A stretch of 64,000 nucleotides of DNA from CAIWHR01 sp963823215 (GCA_963823215.1 CAWGKT010000005.1:310001-374000), one strand, 5' to 3'. Counted from the first letter of the stretch, positions 1 through 12,957 are shown. Numbers and translations are program-made. Notes: a model not told the origin generated them from the sequence alone.

Positions 1-336
1 CCGCACCCACACCAGCGGAAAATGGGCCTCTTGTAGGCTACGGCCGCGCCAGTAACTCCGTCCGTCAGGGTCTCGGCAACGTCTGGCCAAGATGCGCTTG
101 CATCGCGCATTCGCGACCCCTCATGACGCCATCACCTCGGCGACTTAAGGACCCACCGTCGCTTCGAGAGCGCGCTGCCGGATTCGGGCACGCGTGGGGC
201 GGACCGTCGGCCAGGTCTTGCCGCCCCAGGCGCGCCTCGCGACGACCGCACAGTGCAGAACAGGTGAAGCGATCTGCCGGTTGCGGAACCGCTGCACAAG
301 CCGCGGCGGCCACCAACGCCGCCTGCCGGACCGGCG
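1..336. other. No recognisable gene
   Basis: This stretch lies downstream of pilY1. Short open frames exist on both strands, but none resembles a known family and their composition looks like GC-rich chance frames. No terminator with a T-run, RNA gene or repeat was seen. A gene running in from outside the window cannot be excluded. Confidence 0.5.
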
Positions 337-3300
337 CTACTCGCTCACAAGCTGCCAGGAGAAGCGGTGCCTGGCCGCACGGCGGGTGCGAGATTCACGT
401 TGAAGCTTCTGACCGCACCATCCATCGACGGTGACCTGGACGACGGCGTTGGGTGTCGCGGAGCTGGTGCCCGGATCCGCCTGCAGCAGCGCCACCCCGG
501 CGATGCCCGCACCGATGTTGACACTGGCGACGACACTGCCGCCCGACGACAGGAGCTCCGAATTTCCCGTGGTCAAGTCGCGCACGAACAACGTCGACGT
601 CAGCGCCGACAGGCACGGGTCCGACGACGGTTCCGAAAAGGCGAACGCGACGATATTGAGGTCCGCGTAGACGTCGCTGTTGATCTTCTGACTCGTATTC
701 GTCGCGTCCTGGTACCAGCCGCGGCCCGTCGGCGGTACCCGAGAAACCGGCAATGCTAGTCCGCCGTCACCGCATTGAGGTTTGCCCGCGAATACGGTAT
801 CGCAGGGAGCCGGCTCCGGCGTCGGTCCGGGTGCCGTCCTTGATCACATACATGCGTATTGGTCACCGACGTGTCGAGTGAGATCCGGCTGATCGAGCAA
901 TTTGCCCGTGCCGACGAACAGATAGCGATCCACGTTGTTGTTCTGGTCGATTTCGATCCGGACGCCGGAGGTGATCGGCTGCGCCTTGTTGCTCGCGTCC
1001 TTTAGCGTCGCAATGAGTTCCGCCTTCCATTTGGTCAGCGTCGGGATTGGAAAGGTCGAAACGCCAAACGTTGCCCTTGAGGTCGCCGCCGTACGCCTGC
1101 AGCACGTACGGATTCTGGCGGCTGGCGGTGAAATGCCCGAATGGTGGTCCGAGACCTGTCGGGCTGGTGTCGGTGCCCGTGTCGCCGGGGAGCGGTATCT
1201 TCTTCAGCAACTGTCCGGTCTTGAGCGGCGAGTTCGGATTCAGGACGTACAGGAAGCCCTTGCCGCCCGGATTGTTGTACCCCGAGGCGACCAGCACGAC
1301 CCAGCCGTAGGCGTACGTCTTGGCCAGCGTGGGTGTGTCATAGACGTAACCCAGATTCGCTTCGGTGTATTCCCACAACACCTTCGTGGCGGCGGTCGCT
1401 TCCGTGTCCGTCGACACTACCGGCGGCGGCGCGGCAAGCGGGTTGGTGACGTCGAGCGCGTACACGGCGCGACCGCCGGCGCCGAGCCCGCCCACCAGTA
1501 TCGTGCGCCAGTCGTTGCCCGTTGCCGGTGGCACCGACGTATTGGTGTTCGCGAAATCGATGTCGGCCACGCGTGGCGTCGCATTGACATAGAACTTGTG
1601 CGAGTACAGCGGGATTCCGCCACGTCGGTAGGCGAGAGCTCCGAGTTGGAATGCGGGGTTCGGCGTGTGCGCCGAATCGTTCGGATCGCCGCCGCTGAAC
1701 AACGCCATCGGGATGTAGGCCCAGGTCTCCTGGCCGCCGTTCGCCACGGTGTCGTCGAACGCATGCAGCATTCCGTCGTTGGCGCCCACATAGACAGCGG
1801 GCGCCCGCGTTGCCTTGCTCGACTTGAACGCGTTGTACCCCGGATTGGGAGAACCCGCCGTTCCCGTGTCGAGATACAGTTCCTTTGGCGCGCCCACGGG
1901 GACGGCGGCCGAGTAGACGATGTCACCGAGAATATGGGACCGCGTCCGGAAATTGGTCGTGCTGACACCCTCGTTCGATTTGTCGCCGCGCAGATAATTC
2001 AACACGGCCTGAGGCGTCGGTGGAGAGGCGAGGCTGCTCCACCCGATGTTGAGCGATGACTGCTGCGCGGCCGACAGATTCGCGAGGCGGAACGGGACCG
2101 CGGTTGCCGTCGAACTGTTCATGGTTACGATGCGACGGCGTGTATCCCAGCCGTTTACGGCAGCCGACTACGGCCGCCTGCGCGTCCAATTGCGTCGCGG
2201 CCGACCACAACGGGGCATTGAGCGGATTGCCGTCGGCGTCGACGGGGAGCACACCGGTGTAGATGTCGATCGCATATTTCTTGACGTCGCCCCACAGGCC
2301 CTTTTCGTAGCTGGTCTTGTAGGCGTATTGATTAGTGACGCTGAGCTGCGCTCCGCCGATCCCCACTCCGGCGCCCGTGCCGTTCTGGTCGGTGAAATCC
2401 GCGAGCGCGGTGACGATGCTCTCGGCGAGCTGCCGCGGATTCTGCGCGTTGAAGTACTTGCCGCGGCTGTTGACGGCGGCGTGCCAGAGGTCGTCGATCG
2501 ACTCCGGACCGTACGGACTCGCAGTGGACGTCAGCGGCCAGTTCTTGGCACCGGATGTAATGTTGTCGATGTCCGTCGGATACGCAAGATTCCCTTGCGC
2601 GCCGACGGCAAGCCCGTAGAGAACGACGTGCTGCCACGGCGCGATCGAATCCTTGACCTCGTTCGGCTTGTCCGTACGAAGGTCGCGGGCCCAGTAGTAC
2701 ATCGCGAGATCGGCCAGGTTGTTGCTCCGCGCCGTCGGCCCTTCGTAATAGGGCCGCGGAAAGTTCGCGCCCGTGGTCAGGCCGGCAACGGGTGTGGGCA
2801 GGGTGGGAACCGTCTTGTCCCAATTGCCAACAGAATTGTCGAGCTGGTCGTTCCAATACCCATCGGTCGACAGCAGGTGGAAGTTCGGCTGGCACTTGCC
2901 GGTGGTTGGATCGAGCGGGTCGGTGGCGCCGGGCAGCCCGGAACTGCCGTTCGAAAAATACTCGCCGATCCGCCACATCGCGTCCGGCAACGGCGTGCCG
3001 TTGTTGGGCGATGCCGCGTAGAACTTGGTGAACCAGGTCGCCGCGTTCGCGCTGTTGAAATCCGTGACGTTGAGAAAACCAGCCGTGGCGCTGCTGTTCT
3101 CCCACAGCGAGTGGTAGCCCGCGCGCAACAGGTTGGTGCCGACGTAATTCGAGAACGCGATGCCGCCGGCGGCTTTCATCAACAGCACGCGCGTCCGGTT
3201 GAACGCGTAGAACTTGGCGAAGTTCGCTTGCTCCTGCGCGACGGTCCGTCCGCTTGGACACGTTCCGCTGAACGCGCCGTTCACGCTCGCACCGCCCGCC

Positions 3301-4394
3301 GTTACCCGACATCCTGACGGCGTGATATCGACGCGCGTGAATGCCGTCGGGTCGAACCGGTGCGCCGCGCCGCTGGCGGCATAGCGAACGTACTTGGTGG
3401 TAGTCGAAGTCCTGACTGGTACCGCAAGCGGACGTGCCCCAGCCGGTGGCTGCACCGAGCAGAACTAGACGTTCGAAATCGTGTAGTAGATACGGATAGC
3501 CGTAGGCCGTGATCGGCGTGGTGAACTTGCACCGCTGCGTTCCGGAGTTGGTGCAGGTGTCCGAATTGTTGGGGTAGTTGTAGCCCGCCGTTATCGGCGG
3601 GCGTCGTTATCGGCGTCGCGGACGTGAATCGACGGGATAGGCGCGTCCGTTGCGGCGGCATACCGAGCCGTTGCCGTCGGCGGTCGCATAGTCGGCCGCC
3701 GTGAGGCCTCGTCTTCCGGCACCACAGCGTGTCCGGGACGCCCGCCGCCCAGGTGGCGTTGTTGGTCGGGGTAGGCGACGATGACAACACGCAAAGGCCG
3801 GGCGTGGCGGCGCCGGCGACGCATCCGGCACCCGCGATGTCCGATCGGTCGGCGCAAGATTGATCGGTGGTACTGGTATTGGCGCCGGGGTAGCCCGCGA
3901 ACCCGTTCATGTAGACGGCGCGTCCACGGACCGCTGCAGGCGGTGTTGCTGCCTTCGCACGGAAGCGGTCGTGCCGTCCGACTTCACGCCCGGATAGTAG
4001 ATTTCCGCGGGATCGTAGTAGATCTGGTTGAAGTCGCTGCTGCGCAGCGGCGGATCCATCTGCTGGTACGGCGTGTAGGAGGCCGGCAACGGCGAGCGAG
4101 CCGACGTTGATTCCGCTGTTGCCGCCGCATTGCCGGCCAGTCGCGACAGTAGAAGTGTTGCGGGCTTGCCTGGTTCCACACCACCCAGTCCGGCGAGTAG
4201 TCCCAGGTCATGCTGCCCGAGTCGTCGAGCGTGAACATCACGTTCGGCTTGACCGGATTCAGCCCCTGGATCGGGACCTCCGCAAGGGTTGGCGTGATCG
4301 CGGCGGCAAAGACCGCCATCGGATGCAAGGCCAGCACAGCCGCGAAGGCCGCCGGAAGGATTCTGGCAATTGCGGTTTGGCGGAAGACGGTCAT
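337..4394 (-). CDS. pilY1: Type IV pilus tip adhesin/assembly protein PilY1 (several frameshifts)
   Basis: PilY1 is a large secreted or pilus-tip protein that primes pilus assembly and acts in adhesion and mechanosensing. The N-terminus (ATG at 4394) has a signal peptide ending ...AVFAAAI, followed by the von Willebrand A MIDAS-like motif FTLDDSGSMTWD. The C-terminal half has the PilY1 beta-propeller signatures GANDGMLHAFDD, VADIDFANT and YLFVGTGKLLDQPD, and the end ..HRFSWQLVSE fits the family. About 1350 codons match the usual length. The reading frame breaks at least five times (near 4150, 3900, 3430, 2120 and 800), with homology continuing in another frame each time, so I infer indel errors rather than decay. 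It is the last gene of the minor-pilin operon. Confidence 0.88.
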
Positions 4395-4429
4395 CGTGCT
4401 GCTCCTGAATGGCTCGAGGCGGCGGGGGC

Positions 4430-5073
4430 CTACCTCAGCATGGCCTGCGCATAAGCTCACGGTATTGCGCGGTCCTTCGACCCGGATGGTGACGCGGTAA
4501 TAGGCGTCACCGGGCCGAACCAACCCTATGTAGTGGATCGTCCCGGGATCGGCGCCGAAGGAGCCGGTCGACAGATTGCAGTTGTTGCCGACCGCCGGCC
4601 CGGGATTGAGACACATCCGCTCGATGACGAAACAGCTCTTGTTTCCGGCATCGTCGTCGGCAATGAGTCCAGCGGCGAGACCGGCGCCGGAACAGCCGCT
4701 TGCGCTGCGCAGCAAGTCTGGAATCTTGGGGACGGCGCTGCCTGCCGCAAGGCATCCGCCCGCGGTACCGCGCACACAGGCGTAATAGTTCTGGGCCGTA
4801 TTGTGCTGGGTGCGATCCAGGGACCGGCGAAACCTCCCACAAGGCGTGAATCGTCTGCTCGATACTGCGGTCCACCGCGGACGTTGCGGCCAGTTTGAGC
4901 GCGAGGTTGCCACTGACCGTCGTCGTCGTGTCGGTTGACCGCATGAGCGCAATGCCGGCGAGCGCCAAGGCCGCCATCACCAGGAGGGCGACGAACACAA
5001 CGACACCACGTTGTCGGCCCAGGCGCGAATTGCGGCCACCAACTTGTCCACAAGATGCAACATTCAAGTTCAT
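4430..5073 (-). CDS. pilX: Minor pilin PilX (frameshifted)
   Basis: PilX is a minor pilin of the priming complex that cooperates with PilW, PilV and PilY1 in pilus assembly. The start overlaps the pilW stop (ATGA). The N-terminus GRQRGVVVFVALLVM is the prepilin-like helix; as is usual for PilX, the Glu at +5 is absent. The C-terminal part (..YYRVTIRVEGPRNTVS) is in a second frame and the final AYAQAMLR-stop is in a third, so there are at least two indels (near 4830 and 4450). Length, about 214 codons, is normal. Confidence 0.8.
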
Positions 5074-6135
5074 GGCGTATTCCACACAGCGTTCCGCAAC
5101 GGGACAATGGTTTCCAGCACTTTGTAGCGATAGTGCGTCTGGTCGGTGGTCAGGGTCATCGAAACCGCACACGGGAGAGGGGAACAGAACATTCCGAGCG
5201 GTCCCGATGTAACCGCATCGGTTTCGTATTTTTCACTGCGCGTGACGATCGCCACGCGCACCGCTTGTATCTGCTGCCACGAACTCACCGGCTGCAAGGG
5301 AAGGTTGGCCGACGACCAGTTGCCGGTCGCGGACTGCCAGGTATCCACGTCCCCGTCGTTGTCGGTGTCGAGGCCAAACTGCGCCTTCAGATTGACGACC
5401 TGACTGACGACGGGAGTCGCCGGAAGCACGGCGGGAAGCAGGCGTCTGACTCCGCAGGGTGCTGTTGGTCGGGTCGACGGAGTACAACGTGCGCCCGAAC
5501 CTGTCCCCTTGGCCCAGATTGATCACCGACGCCACGGCGGCGTTGTATATCGCCGTGCTGTTGTTGCCCGTCGTCGCCGTGAGCGTGTGCGCAAGCGTGG
5601 CGATACCGGTACTCGCCGCGACCGTGACGCCGCCGGCGTTGATGGTCGACAACGTGCAGTTCGTACCCTGGACCGCGGCGATAACGTCGTTCGGGCTGAA
5701 ACCGACGGGCCCCGCTACCAGATAGGCGCCCGGGGGCGATGCTCCGACCGCGGCGTCGTTCAGCATCCTCGACGGCGTAGACAGCGCGCCGGAGCCACCG
5801 GCGAACACGGTCAGCGTGTCGGGCACGTTGTCGGTCGCGCCCGCTGTGATGACCACCGGGATCGGGCGCAACATCGCGCAGCCGCTCAGGGCCGCGGTCG
5901 AAGCCGTGATGACGTTCCCCGCACTGGCGAGCTCGCCGCCGAGCAGGAACATTCCGTAGGCGGCGTTCTCCTGAGCATCGTTGGATGACGTGATCGTGCG
6001 CTTCTGGCCTTCAGTGACCAGATAGACCTGGAAGATCATCAGGACCAGCAGCATGCCGATGACGATGCTGACCATGACCTCGATGAGGCCAACGCCCCGC
6101 TCGTGTGACCGTTGTCCGGAAGCGCGTGGGTTCAT
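5070..6135 (-). CDS. pilW: Minor pilin PilW (one frameshift)
   Basis: PilW is an inner-membrane-processed minor pilin of the type IV pilus tip complex. The class III leader ends RG before VGLIEV, with Glu at +5 of the mature protein, followed by a hydrophobic helix (MVSIVIGMLLVLMIF). A frameshift near 5450 splits the gene: upstream ..RTLYSVDPTNSTLR, downstream ..VVSQVVNLKAQFGLDTDNDG, the typical PilW C-terminal segment. The start ATG overlaps the pilV stop, and the stop overlaps the pilX start, which indicates translational coupling. Confidence 0.82.
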
Positions 6136-6584
6136 GAGTTCTTCCCGATCTGCGCCGTCAGCAGAACCTGATGGCGCTCGGTCTCGCCCGGCAATTGCCA
6201 GAAAATGGTGACGACGACACTCCGGCTCTGCAAGGAAAGGCCCGGCTGCATCAAATCGACCTGGGGGGCATTGGTGCCAGTTGCTGACGGAAGCAGAGCC
6301 GCCGCCTGCGTCCTCCACGCGGTCAGTTTCGCGCCGCCTGTACCGAATTCCGTATCCAGAGCGGCCGGTTGCGTGGTCCACATGTCGCCGACCATGGCGT
6401 TGGCCAGATTGATGGCTTCAGCCCGATACCTGGCATCGTTGGACGCGCGAACGGATCCCGCCAACATTCCGATCAAGCCGAGAATGCCGAAGGCGAAGAT
6501 GAGAAGCGCGATCATGCCTTCCAGCAGAAAGCTCCCGTCCTGTCGGGCATGTACGCGTGTCGATCGGTGTCCAGATGCGCACAT
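6132..6584 (-). CDS. pilV: Minor pilin PilV
   Basis: This is a minor pilin of about 150 residues, intact. The leader ends QDG before SFLLEGMIALLIFAFGILG, which places Glu at +5 and gives the hydrophobic helix processed by prepilin peptidase PilD. The C-terminal region (VVVTIFWQLPGE, LLTAQIGKNS) fits PilV. It begins just after the fimT stop and overlaps pilW by ATGA. Confidence 0.82.
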   Translation of the reverse strand: MCASGHRSTRVHARQDGSFLLEGMIALLIFAFGILGLIGMLAGSVRASNDARYRAEAINLANAMVGDMWTTQPAALDTEFGTGGAKLTAWRTQAAALLPSATGTNAPQVDLMQPGLSLQSRSVVVTIFWQLPGETERHQVLLTAQIGKNS

Positions 6585-6585
6585 T

Positions 6586-7143
6586 TCAGCAAGCCCTCGC
6601 GTCAGGCGGCACCAGCGCCGCAATCGCCGGGTCGGGATCGCACATCCGGATTCCGCGTGCGTCGTCGACATAGATGCGCAACGTGCGCGCTTCGCCAGCG
6701 ACGATCGAGGCGACGTTGATCTGCTGGAGATTCGGCGTGGCGATCGGGGACGGGGAGATGACGCGTCCCAGACCATTGAAGGTGACTGCAACCGCATTCG
6801 CGGGCGTGGTCACTGCCTTCGAGCTCTTGCCTGTCTCCAGCTTGGCGAATTGCTGTATCGGTGGCTGAATCAGGGTTGCCGTCGTCGGATTGAATTCGTT
6901 GATCGCCCAACCCGGGTTACCGCCGCCGACGAGCGTGAAACTGACCGGCTTGTTCAGACGGGTCGCTTCGGTGCGCGCCGCGCGGAGGCCGTTGCTGATC
7001 GACTCGGCCGTCGAACGAATCTCACTGTTGCGGAGGAAGGTCGTAAACGAGGGCATTCCGATGGTCAGCAACAGCACAGCGATCGTCAGTGCGACCATCA
7101 GCTCCAGGATCGTGAACCCGCGGTCAAATGTTGGCGCAGGCAT
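6586..7143 (-). CDS. fimT: Pseudopilin FimT/FimU (GspH domain)
   Basis: This pseudopilin has a short leader (MPAPTFDRG) before FTILELMVALTIAVLLL, with Glu at +5, and a GspH/FimT C-terminal domain (SFTTFLRNSEIRSTAESI, NGLRAARTEATR, VTFNGLGRV). FimT/FimU proteins are minor pilins that link tip and shaft, and FimT has been tied to DNA binding in competence. It is intact at 185 residues, second in the operon after the major-pilin-like gene. Confidence 0.82.
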   Translation of the reverse strand: MPAPTFDRGFTILELMVALTIAVLLLTIGMPSFTTFLRNSEIRSTAESISNGLRAARTEATRLNKPVSFTLVGGGNPGWAINEFNPTTATLIQPPIQQFAKLETGKSSKAVTTPANAVAVTFNGLGRVISPSPIATPNLQQINVASIVAGEARTLRIYVDDARGIRMCDPDPAIAALVPPDARAC

Positions 7144-7144
7144 T

Positions 7145-7687
7145 TCAGCAATCTCCGTTTTTCCGGCTGATCCAGCAAGTACTGGAGGCGCCAGCGCCTG
7201 ACCAGCCGCTGGGCAAGCTGGTCGTCCTGCGATTGTTGTTCTGGTCGACCGTGTAAACAAAACCGCCCATGGCCTGGGCCGCATTACCGGTGGCCGTAAC
7301 CGTATAGGTGGTTGCCGTCAGCGCGCAGGTCACCGTGAAGAACTTGCTGGCCGCCGGCAGATAGATTTGACCTGCGGGAGCGGGGCCCGCCGCTGCGGCG
7401 ACACACGATGCCGGGTATTGCCGTGTGTCGAGGAACTGCTGCTCCAGACGCACCCGCATGTCGCTGAGACTGCTCGTCGCCTCGACGATCTTGCTGCGCC
7501 TGACGTAATCCGTATAGCTCGGCAACGCAACCGCGGCGAGAATCGCGACGACGGCCACGGTAATCATCACCTCGATCAGCGTGAAACCGCGTGCCCGGCG
7601 CAGCGCGGATTGACTGACGCGGACCACCTGAGCCGCCGCGCGACGCGATTCCGATGCCGTAACTACTCGTATGGATACATTGCCCAT
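7145..7687 (-). CDS. pilE: Type IV pilin PilE-like
   Basis: This pilin has the class III processing site RARG before FTLIEVMITVAVVAILAAV, with Glu at +5, followed by ALPSYTDYVRRSKIVEA as in beta-proteobacterial PilE. The C-terminus carries a disulphide-loop-like Cys (STCWISRKNGDC). From the ATG at 7687 the leader would be 34 residues, longer than usual. A GTG at 7627 would give a 14-residue leader, so the start is uncertain. A sigma-54-like promoter lies upstream. As first gene of a minor-pilin operon it may be the PilE of the minor set rather than the major subunit. Confidence 0.82.
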   Translation of the reverse strand: MGNVSIRVVTASESRRAAAQVVRVSQSALRRARGFTLIEVMITVAVVAILAAVALPSYTDYVRRSKIVEATSSLSDMRVRLEQQFLDTRQYPASCVAAAAGPAPAGQIYLPAASKFFTVTCALTATTYTVTATGNAAQAMGGFVYTVDQNNNRRTTSLPSGWSGAGASSTCWISRKNGDC

Positions 7688-8256
7688 GGTCACATTTCTC
7701 GAAACCGATATTCGTTGTCTGGATTCGGGCTGCAAGTTGCACGCAGCGGCGAGGTCGTCGTGCCGCAGAACGTTCACCGTCGCACCAAATCTTCCAATTC
7801 GACGGTGGCGAACGCCGTGCAAAACGCAAGGGCCATGCCATCGCCGGCGGCAGCGAACGTCGACCCCGACGAACGGTCAGGGGACGAAGACCAAAGGCGA
7901 ACAATCGGTATGGATGGCAGCCGAACCGGACGCGATGTGGCATGTGCCGCGCCGGCCACCCCTCCATCGAGGGAGCGGAAATGGGCTCCAACAGACGCCA
8001 AGCGCGGCACGTGCAGACGAAAAACCGCGCCAGTTGTTCTCCACAATGCGTGCGACACATCCGTTCGGCGGCGGGTCGTCGCACCCACAGGGCAAGATCA
8101 GGTTGGCGGAGCAACGGCTTCCCCGGACGCCAGGCCGGGTTGCCTAGCCGGGACGGAAGAATGAGGCCGGAAATTGTCCCCGCGCCGTCGACGATGTGAT
8201 TGCCGTTTGGGCGACAGGTCTGCCGGGGCTACCCAAACATGGCGGGGTGCCAGGCT
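7688..8256. other. Intergenic region upstream of pilE
   Basis: These 569 bases separate pilE from the GspE-like ATPase, and both genes read leftward. Apart from the sigma-54-like site at 7826-7840 I see no supported gene; open frames here have no family resemblance. The part next to 8256 is the downstream region of the ATPase gene, with no clear T-tailed hairpin. Confidence 0.5.
7826..7840 (-). promoter_or_regulatory. Sigma-54 (-24/-12) promoter of the pil operon
   Basis: On the minus strand the sequence reads TGGCATGGCCCTTGC, which fits TGGCAY-R-N4-TTGC with the required GG-N10-GC spacing. It lies about 139 bases upstream of the pilE ATG. Pilin genes controlled by RpoN and PilR are known in Pseudomonas and relatives; assignment here rests on the motif only. 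Confidence 0.65.
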
Positions 8257-10062
<1,806 letters not shown>

Positions 10063-10165
10063 AACAGGACTCTACACGCAAGAATCGTGCAACGTCACCT
10101 TGGCTTGGCCCCTGCCCGACTGCCCGGCGCTGCCGGCCCGGCTGCCCCGACGTCGCCGAGGCGGA

Positions 10166-11362
10166 TTACGTCGCGCTGACCGGCGCCGTCGCCTCGGGCA
10201 CCTCGAACACTTCGCGCAGGTACGCAACGTACGACGGATCGTAATCCATCGTCTTCGACGGCTCGTCGCTGATCTTCGCCACCGGCTGCCCGTTGCAGCG
10301 CGTCATCTTGATCACGATGGACAGCGGCTCGAAGCCGACATCGTTGGTGAGGTTGGTACCGATGCCGAACGCCGTGTGCATCCGGCCGCGGAAGTGCTCG
10401 AACAGCCGGATCGCGAGCGGCACGTTGAGGCTGTCGGAGAACACCATGGTCTTGGTGTGCGGATCGATGCGCATCTTCTGGTAGTGGGCGATCAGCTTTT
10501 CGCCCCATTCGAACGGATCGCCCGAATCGTGGCGCACGCCGTCGAACAGCTTGCAGAAGAAGAGATCGAAATCGCGCAGGAAGGCGTCCATGCCGCAGAC
10601 GTCCGACAGCGCGATCCCGAGGTCGCCGCGGTACTCGCGGGCCCAGGTATTGAAGGCGAACACCTGCGAGTCGCGCAGCCGCGGGCCGACCGCCTGGCAC
10701 GCCTGCAGGTACTCGTGGGCCATCGTGCCCAGCGGGGTCAGCCCCAGCTGCTGCGCGAACTTGACGTTGCTCGTGCCGACGAACTTCTGTCCGATGCCCG
10801 CGGCAAGCGTGCGCAGGACCTCCTCGTGCCACGCTCGCGAAAACCGGCGCCGCGTGCCGTAGTCGGCAATGCGGAATTCGGGATCCGCCACAGCGTTGAT
10901 CCGGTCCACCTTCGCCGCCAGCCGCCGCCGGCCTTCGGCGAGATCCGGGCCATGGTGCTTGTTGCGGTCGTAGACCTCGGACACGATGGCCAGCACCGGC
11001 ACCTCGAACAGGATCGTGTGCAGCCACGGTCCCCGGATCGTGATGTCGATCTCGCGGTCCGAGCCGGCGATCCGCTCGACGCGGATGAAGCGCTCGTCCA
11101 GCTGGAAGAGGCCGAGCAGATCGACAAAGTCGCTCTTGAAGAAGCGCCACCCGCGCAGGTAGGCGAGCTCGTCGGGCGTGAACTGGAGGCCGCACAGGGC
11201 GCGGAGCTCGTCGCGGATCTCGGCGATGTGCGGCGTCAGGTCGACGTCGGGGTTGCGGCACTTGAACCGGTACTCGACCTGCGCCCCCGGAAAGTGATGC
11301 AGGACGACCTGCATCATCGTGAACTTGTAGAGGTCGGTATCGAGCAGCGACGGAATGATCAT
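10166..11362 (-). CDS. pncB: Nicotinate phosphoribosyltransferase
   Basis: PncB converts nicotinate and PRPP to nicotinate mononucleotide in the NAD salvage pathway, with ATP hydrolysis. The 398-residue protein from ATG 11362 begins MIIPSLLDTDLYKFTMMQ, the standard N-terminus, and contains the GTSNVKFAQQLG and FSDSLNVPLA segments of the family. A longer start (11422) would add 20 residues without homology. Intact; a single-gene unit. Confidence 0.93.
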   Translation of the reverse strand: MIIPSLLDTDLYKFTMMQVVLHHFPGAQVEYRFKCRNPDVDLTPHIAEIRDELRALCGLQFTPDELAYLRGWRFFKSDFVDLLGLFQLDERFIRVERIAGSDREIDITIRGPWLHTILFEVPVLAIVSEVYDRNKHHGPDLAEGRRRLAAKVDRINAVADPEFRIADYGTRRRFSRAWHEEVLRTLAAGIGQKFVGTSNVKFAQQLGLTPLGTMAHEYLQACQAVGPRLRDSQVFAFNTWAREYRGDLGIALSDVCGMDAFLRDFDLFFCKLFDGVRHDSGDPFEWGEKLIAHYQKMRIDPHTKTMVFSDSLNVPLAIRLFEHFRGRMHTAFGIGTNLTNDVGFEPLSIVIKMTRCNGQPVAKISDEPSKTMDYDPSYVAYLREVFEVPEATAPVSAT

Positions 11363-11473
11363 ACGGGAGCCGCGGTCACGCGCACGCGGCGGATGCCACG
11401 CGCCCGGGTAAAAGTCGGCCAATGTTACGCGCTTGCCGCGGCTTCGGCCAACCGCTGCTGACTACCCGGGTGC

Positions 11474-11520
11474 AGGGGACAGACCACTTTCTCCTGAGGA
11501 AATAGTGGACTGTCCACTAT
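11474..11520. repeat. Palindromic intergenic element, copy 1
   Basis: Imperfect palindrome: AGGGGACAGACCACTTT, a loop CTCCTGAGG, then AAATAGTGGACTGTCC. It resembles copy 2 at 13974-14021 in sequence and layout and sits at the 3' end of the MFS gene, whose TAG stop lies inside the right arm. Such elements occur in many betaproteobacteria and resemble REP/RAYT-type repeats. Confidence 0.75.
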
Positions 11521-12842
11521 TCGAACCCCTGTTCGACGACGCGGATCCGCCGCACGAGCCACAGGCAGCAGAGCGTGCAGCCCACCGACAGCCAGCCGAC
11601 GACGCCGAAATTCGTGAGCGCGCCGTCCGGCGACCGGCCGATGATCAGTCCTGCCGTCAGCGACGCGATTCCCGACGCGAGCTGCTGCAGCGACGCGTTG
11701 AAGCTCATGAAGCTGCCGCGCAGCCGAGGCTCCACGCTGCCGGTCACGAGCGCGGTGGCCGGGCCGAACCGGCCTGGCACGAACACGAAGAACAGGACCG
11801 ACAGCCCCACCACCCAGGCGAGCGGCAATGGCGGCAGGTGCGTCGCGACGAGGATCGGCCCGATCGAGACCAGCGCGACGATCGTGAACAGGCGCCTCTT
11901 GCCGTAGCGGTCGGCGAGCCGGCCGATCACCTGTGCGGTGACGAGCGACGCCGCGCCGCCGGCGAAATAGATCACCGCCAGATCCGCCTCGGCGACGCCG
12001 ACGTTGGCGACGTTGTAGGCGGCGAGGAACGGGACGATCGCGAACACCGAGCACATCAGCACGGTCATGAAGGTGAACGCGCGCCGATGATTGGGCTCGC
12101 CGAATATGGCCTGCAGCTGCGCCAGCGGAGGACGGCGCCCGCCCGCGGAGACGTGCGCGGCGAGCGGTGGGATCAGCCCCATGGCCGTCACGCCGACCGC
12201 GACGGAGAGCGCGGCAAGCGCCAGGAACGGCGCACGCCACGAAAAATGGGCGGCGATCCAGAGCGACAGCGGCACGCCGGCGACTGCCGCCAGCGAAAAG
12301 GCCGCCGCGACGACCGCCGTCGCCGTCGCCCGCCGCGCGTACGGAACGAGATCCGCGACGATCGCGAACGTGAGTCCGCCCAGCACGCCGCCGAACGTGC
12401 CGGCGACGATGCGAGCAGCGAGCAGCAACGGGTAGTCAGGCGCGATCCCGCAGAGCGCCGTCCCGACGATGAACCCGGCGTAGAGCCCCAGCAGCGCGCG
12501 CCTGCGGTCGAAGCGGTCGATCCAGAACGCGGCGACGAAGCCGCTCGCCGCCGCCGCGAACGCATAGGCCGACACCATGAAGCCGAACTGCTGCGGGCTG
12601 ATCGCGAACAGCCGCATGAATTGCGGCCCCAGCGGCATCATGATCATGAAATCGACGACGTGCGTGAACTGCACGGCGGCGAGGGTCAGCAGCAGCAGGA
12701 GCTCGCGCGGGGCGCGGGGCGCCGCGGCGACGGGTGGCGTGGCGACGCGACGCGCGGCGAAGGGTGCGGGCAAGGGGCAGGGCCAATCGGGCGGCGATTC
12801 CGCGCGGGACCGCAGCGCGCTGCGTCCAACCGGCGACGACAA
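11517..12842 (-). CDS. Major facilitator superfamily transporter (DHA1-like)
   Basis: A 441-residue inner-membrane transporter with about twelve hydrophobic helices. It has the loop motif DRFDRRRALLG between helices 2 and 3 and DRYGKRRLF in the second half, which are the MFS motif A positions. DHA1 members are mostly drug or metabolite proton antiporters; the substrate is unknown. The first 40 residues are Pro/Ala/Arg-rich and may be non-native, with translation starting later. It diverges from corA. Confidence 0.85.
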   Translation of the reverse strand: MSSPVGRSALRSRAESPPDWPCPLPAPFAARRVATPPVAAAPRAPRELLLLLTLAAVQFTHVVDFMIMMPLGPQFMRLFAISPQQFGFMVSAYAFAAAASGFVAAFWIDRFDRRRALLGLYAGFIVGTALCGIAPDYPLLLAARIVAGTFGGVLGGLTFAIVADLVPYARRATATAVVAAAFSLAAVAGVPLSLWIAAHFSWRAPFLALAALSVAVGVTAMGLIPPLAAHVSAGGRRPPLAQLQAIFGEPNHRRAFTFMTVLMCSVFAIVPFLAAYNVANVGVAEADLAVIYFAGGAASLVTAQVIGRLADRYGKRRLFTIVALVSIGPILVATHLPPLPLAWVVGLSVLFFVFVPGRFGPATALVTGSVEPRLRGSFMSFNASLQQLASGIASLTAGLIIGRSPDGALTNFGVVGWLSVGCTLCCLWLVRRIRVVEQGFE

Positions 12843-12957
12843 CGGATACGCGATTGATTAATATAGCATGCGCCTGGTGGGCCGCGCACCGCGCCGAAAG
12901 CATTGGCGTACGCTGCCAACCGCGATTGCCAACGCACCAGAAACCCGGGAATCGACC

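Noticed and set aside
1923..3455. Separate genes for each open frame in the pilY1 region
   Set aside because: The frames abut in the correct order of one PilY1 protein and none has its own start context.
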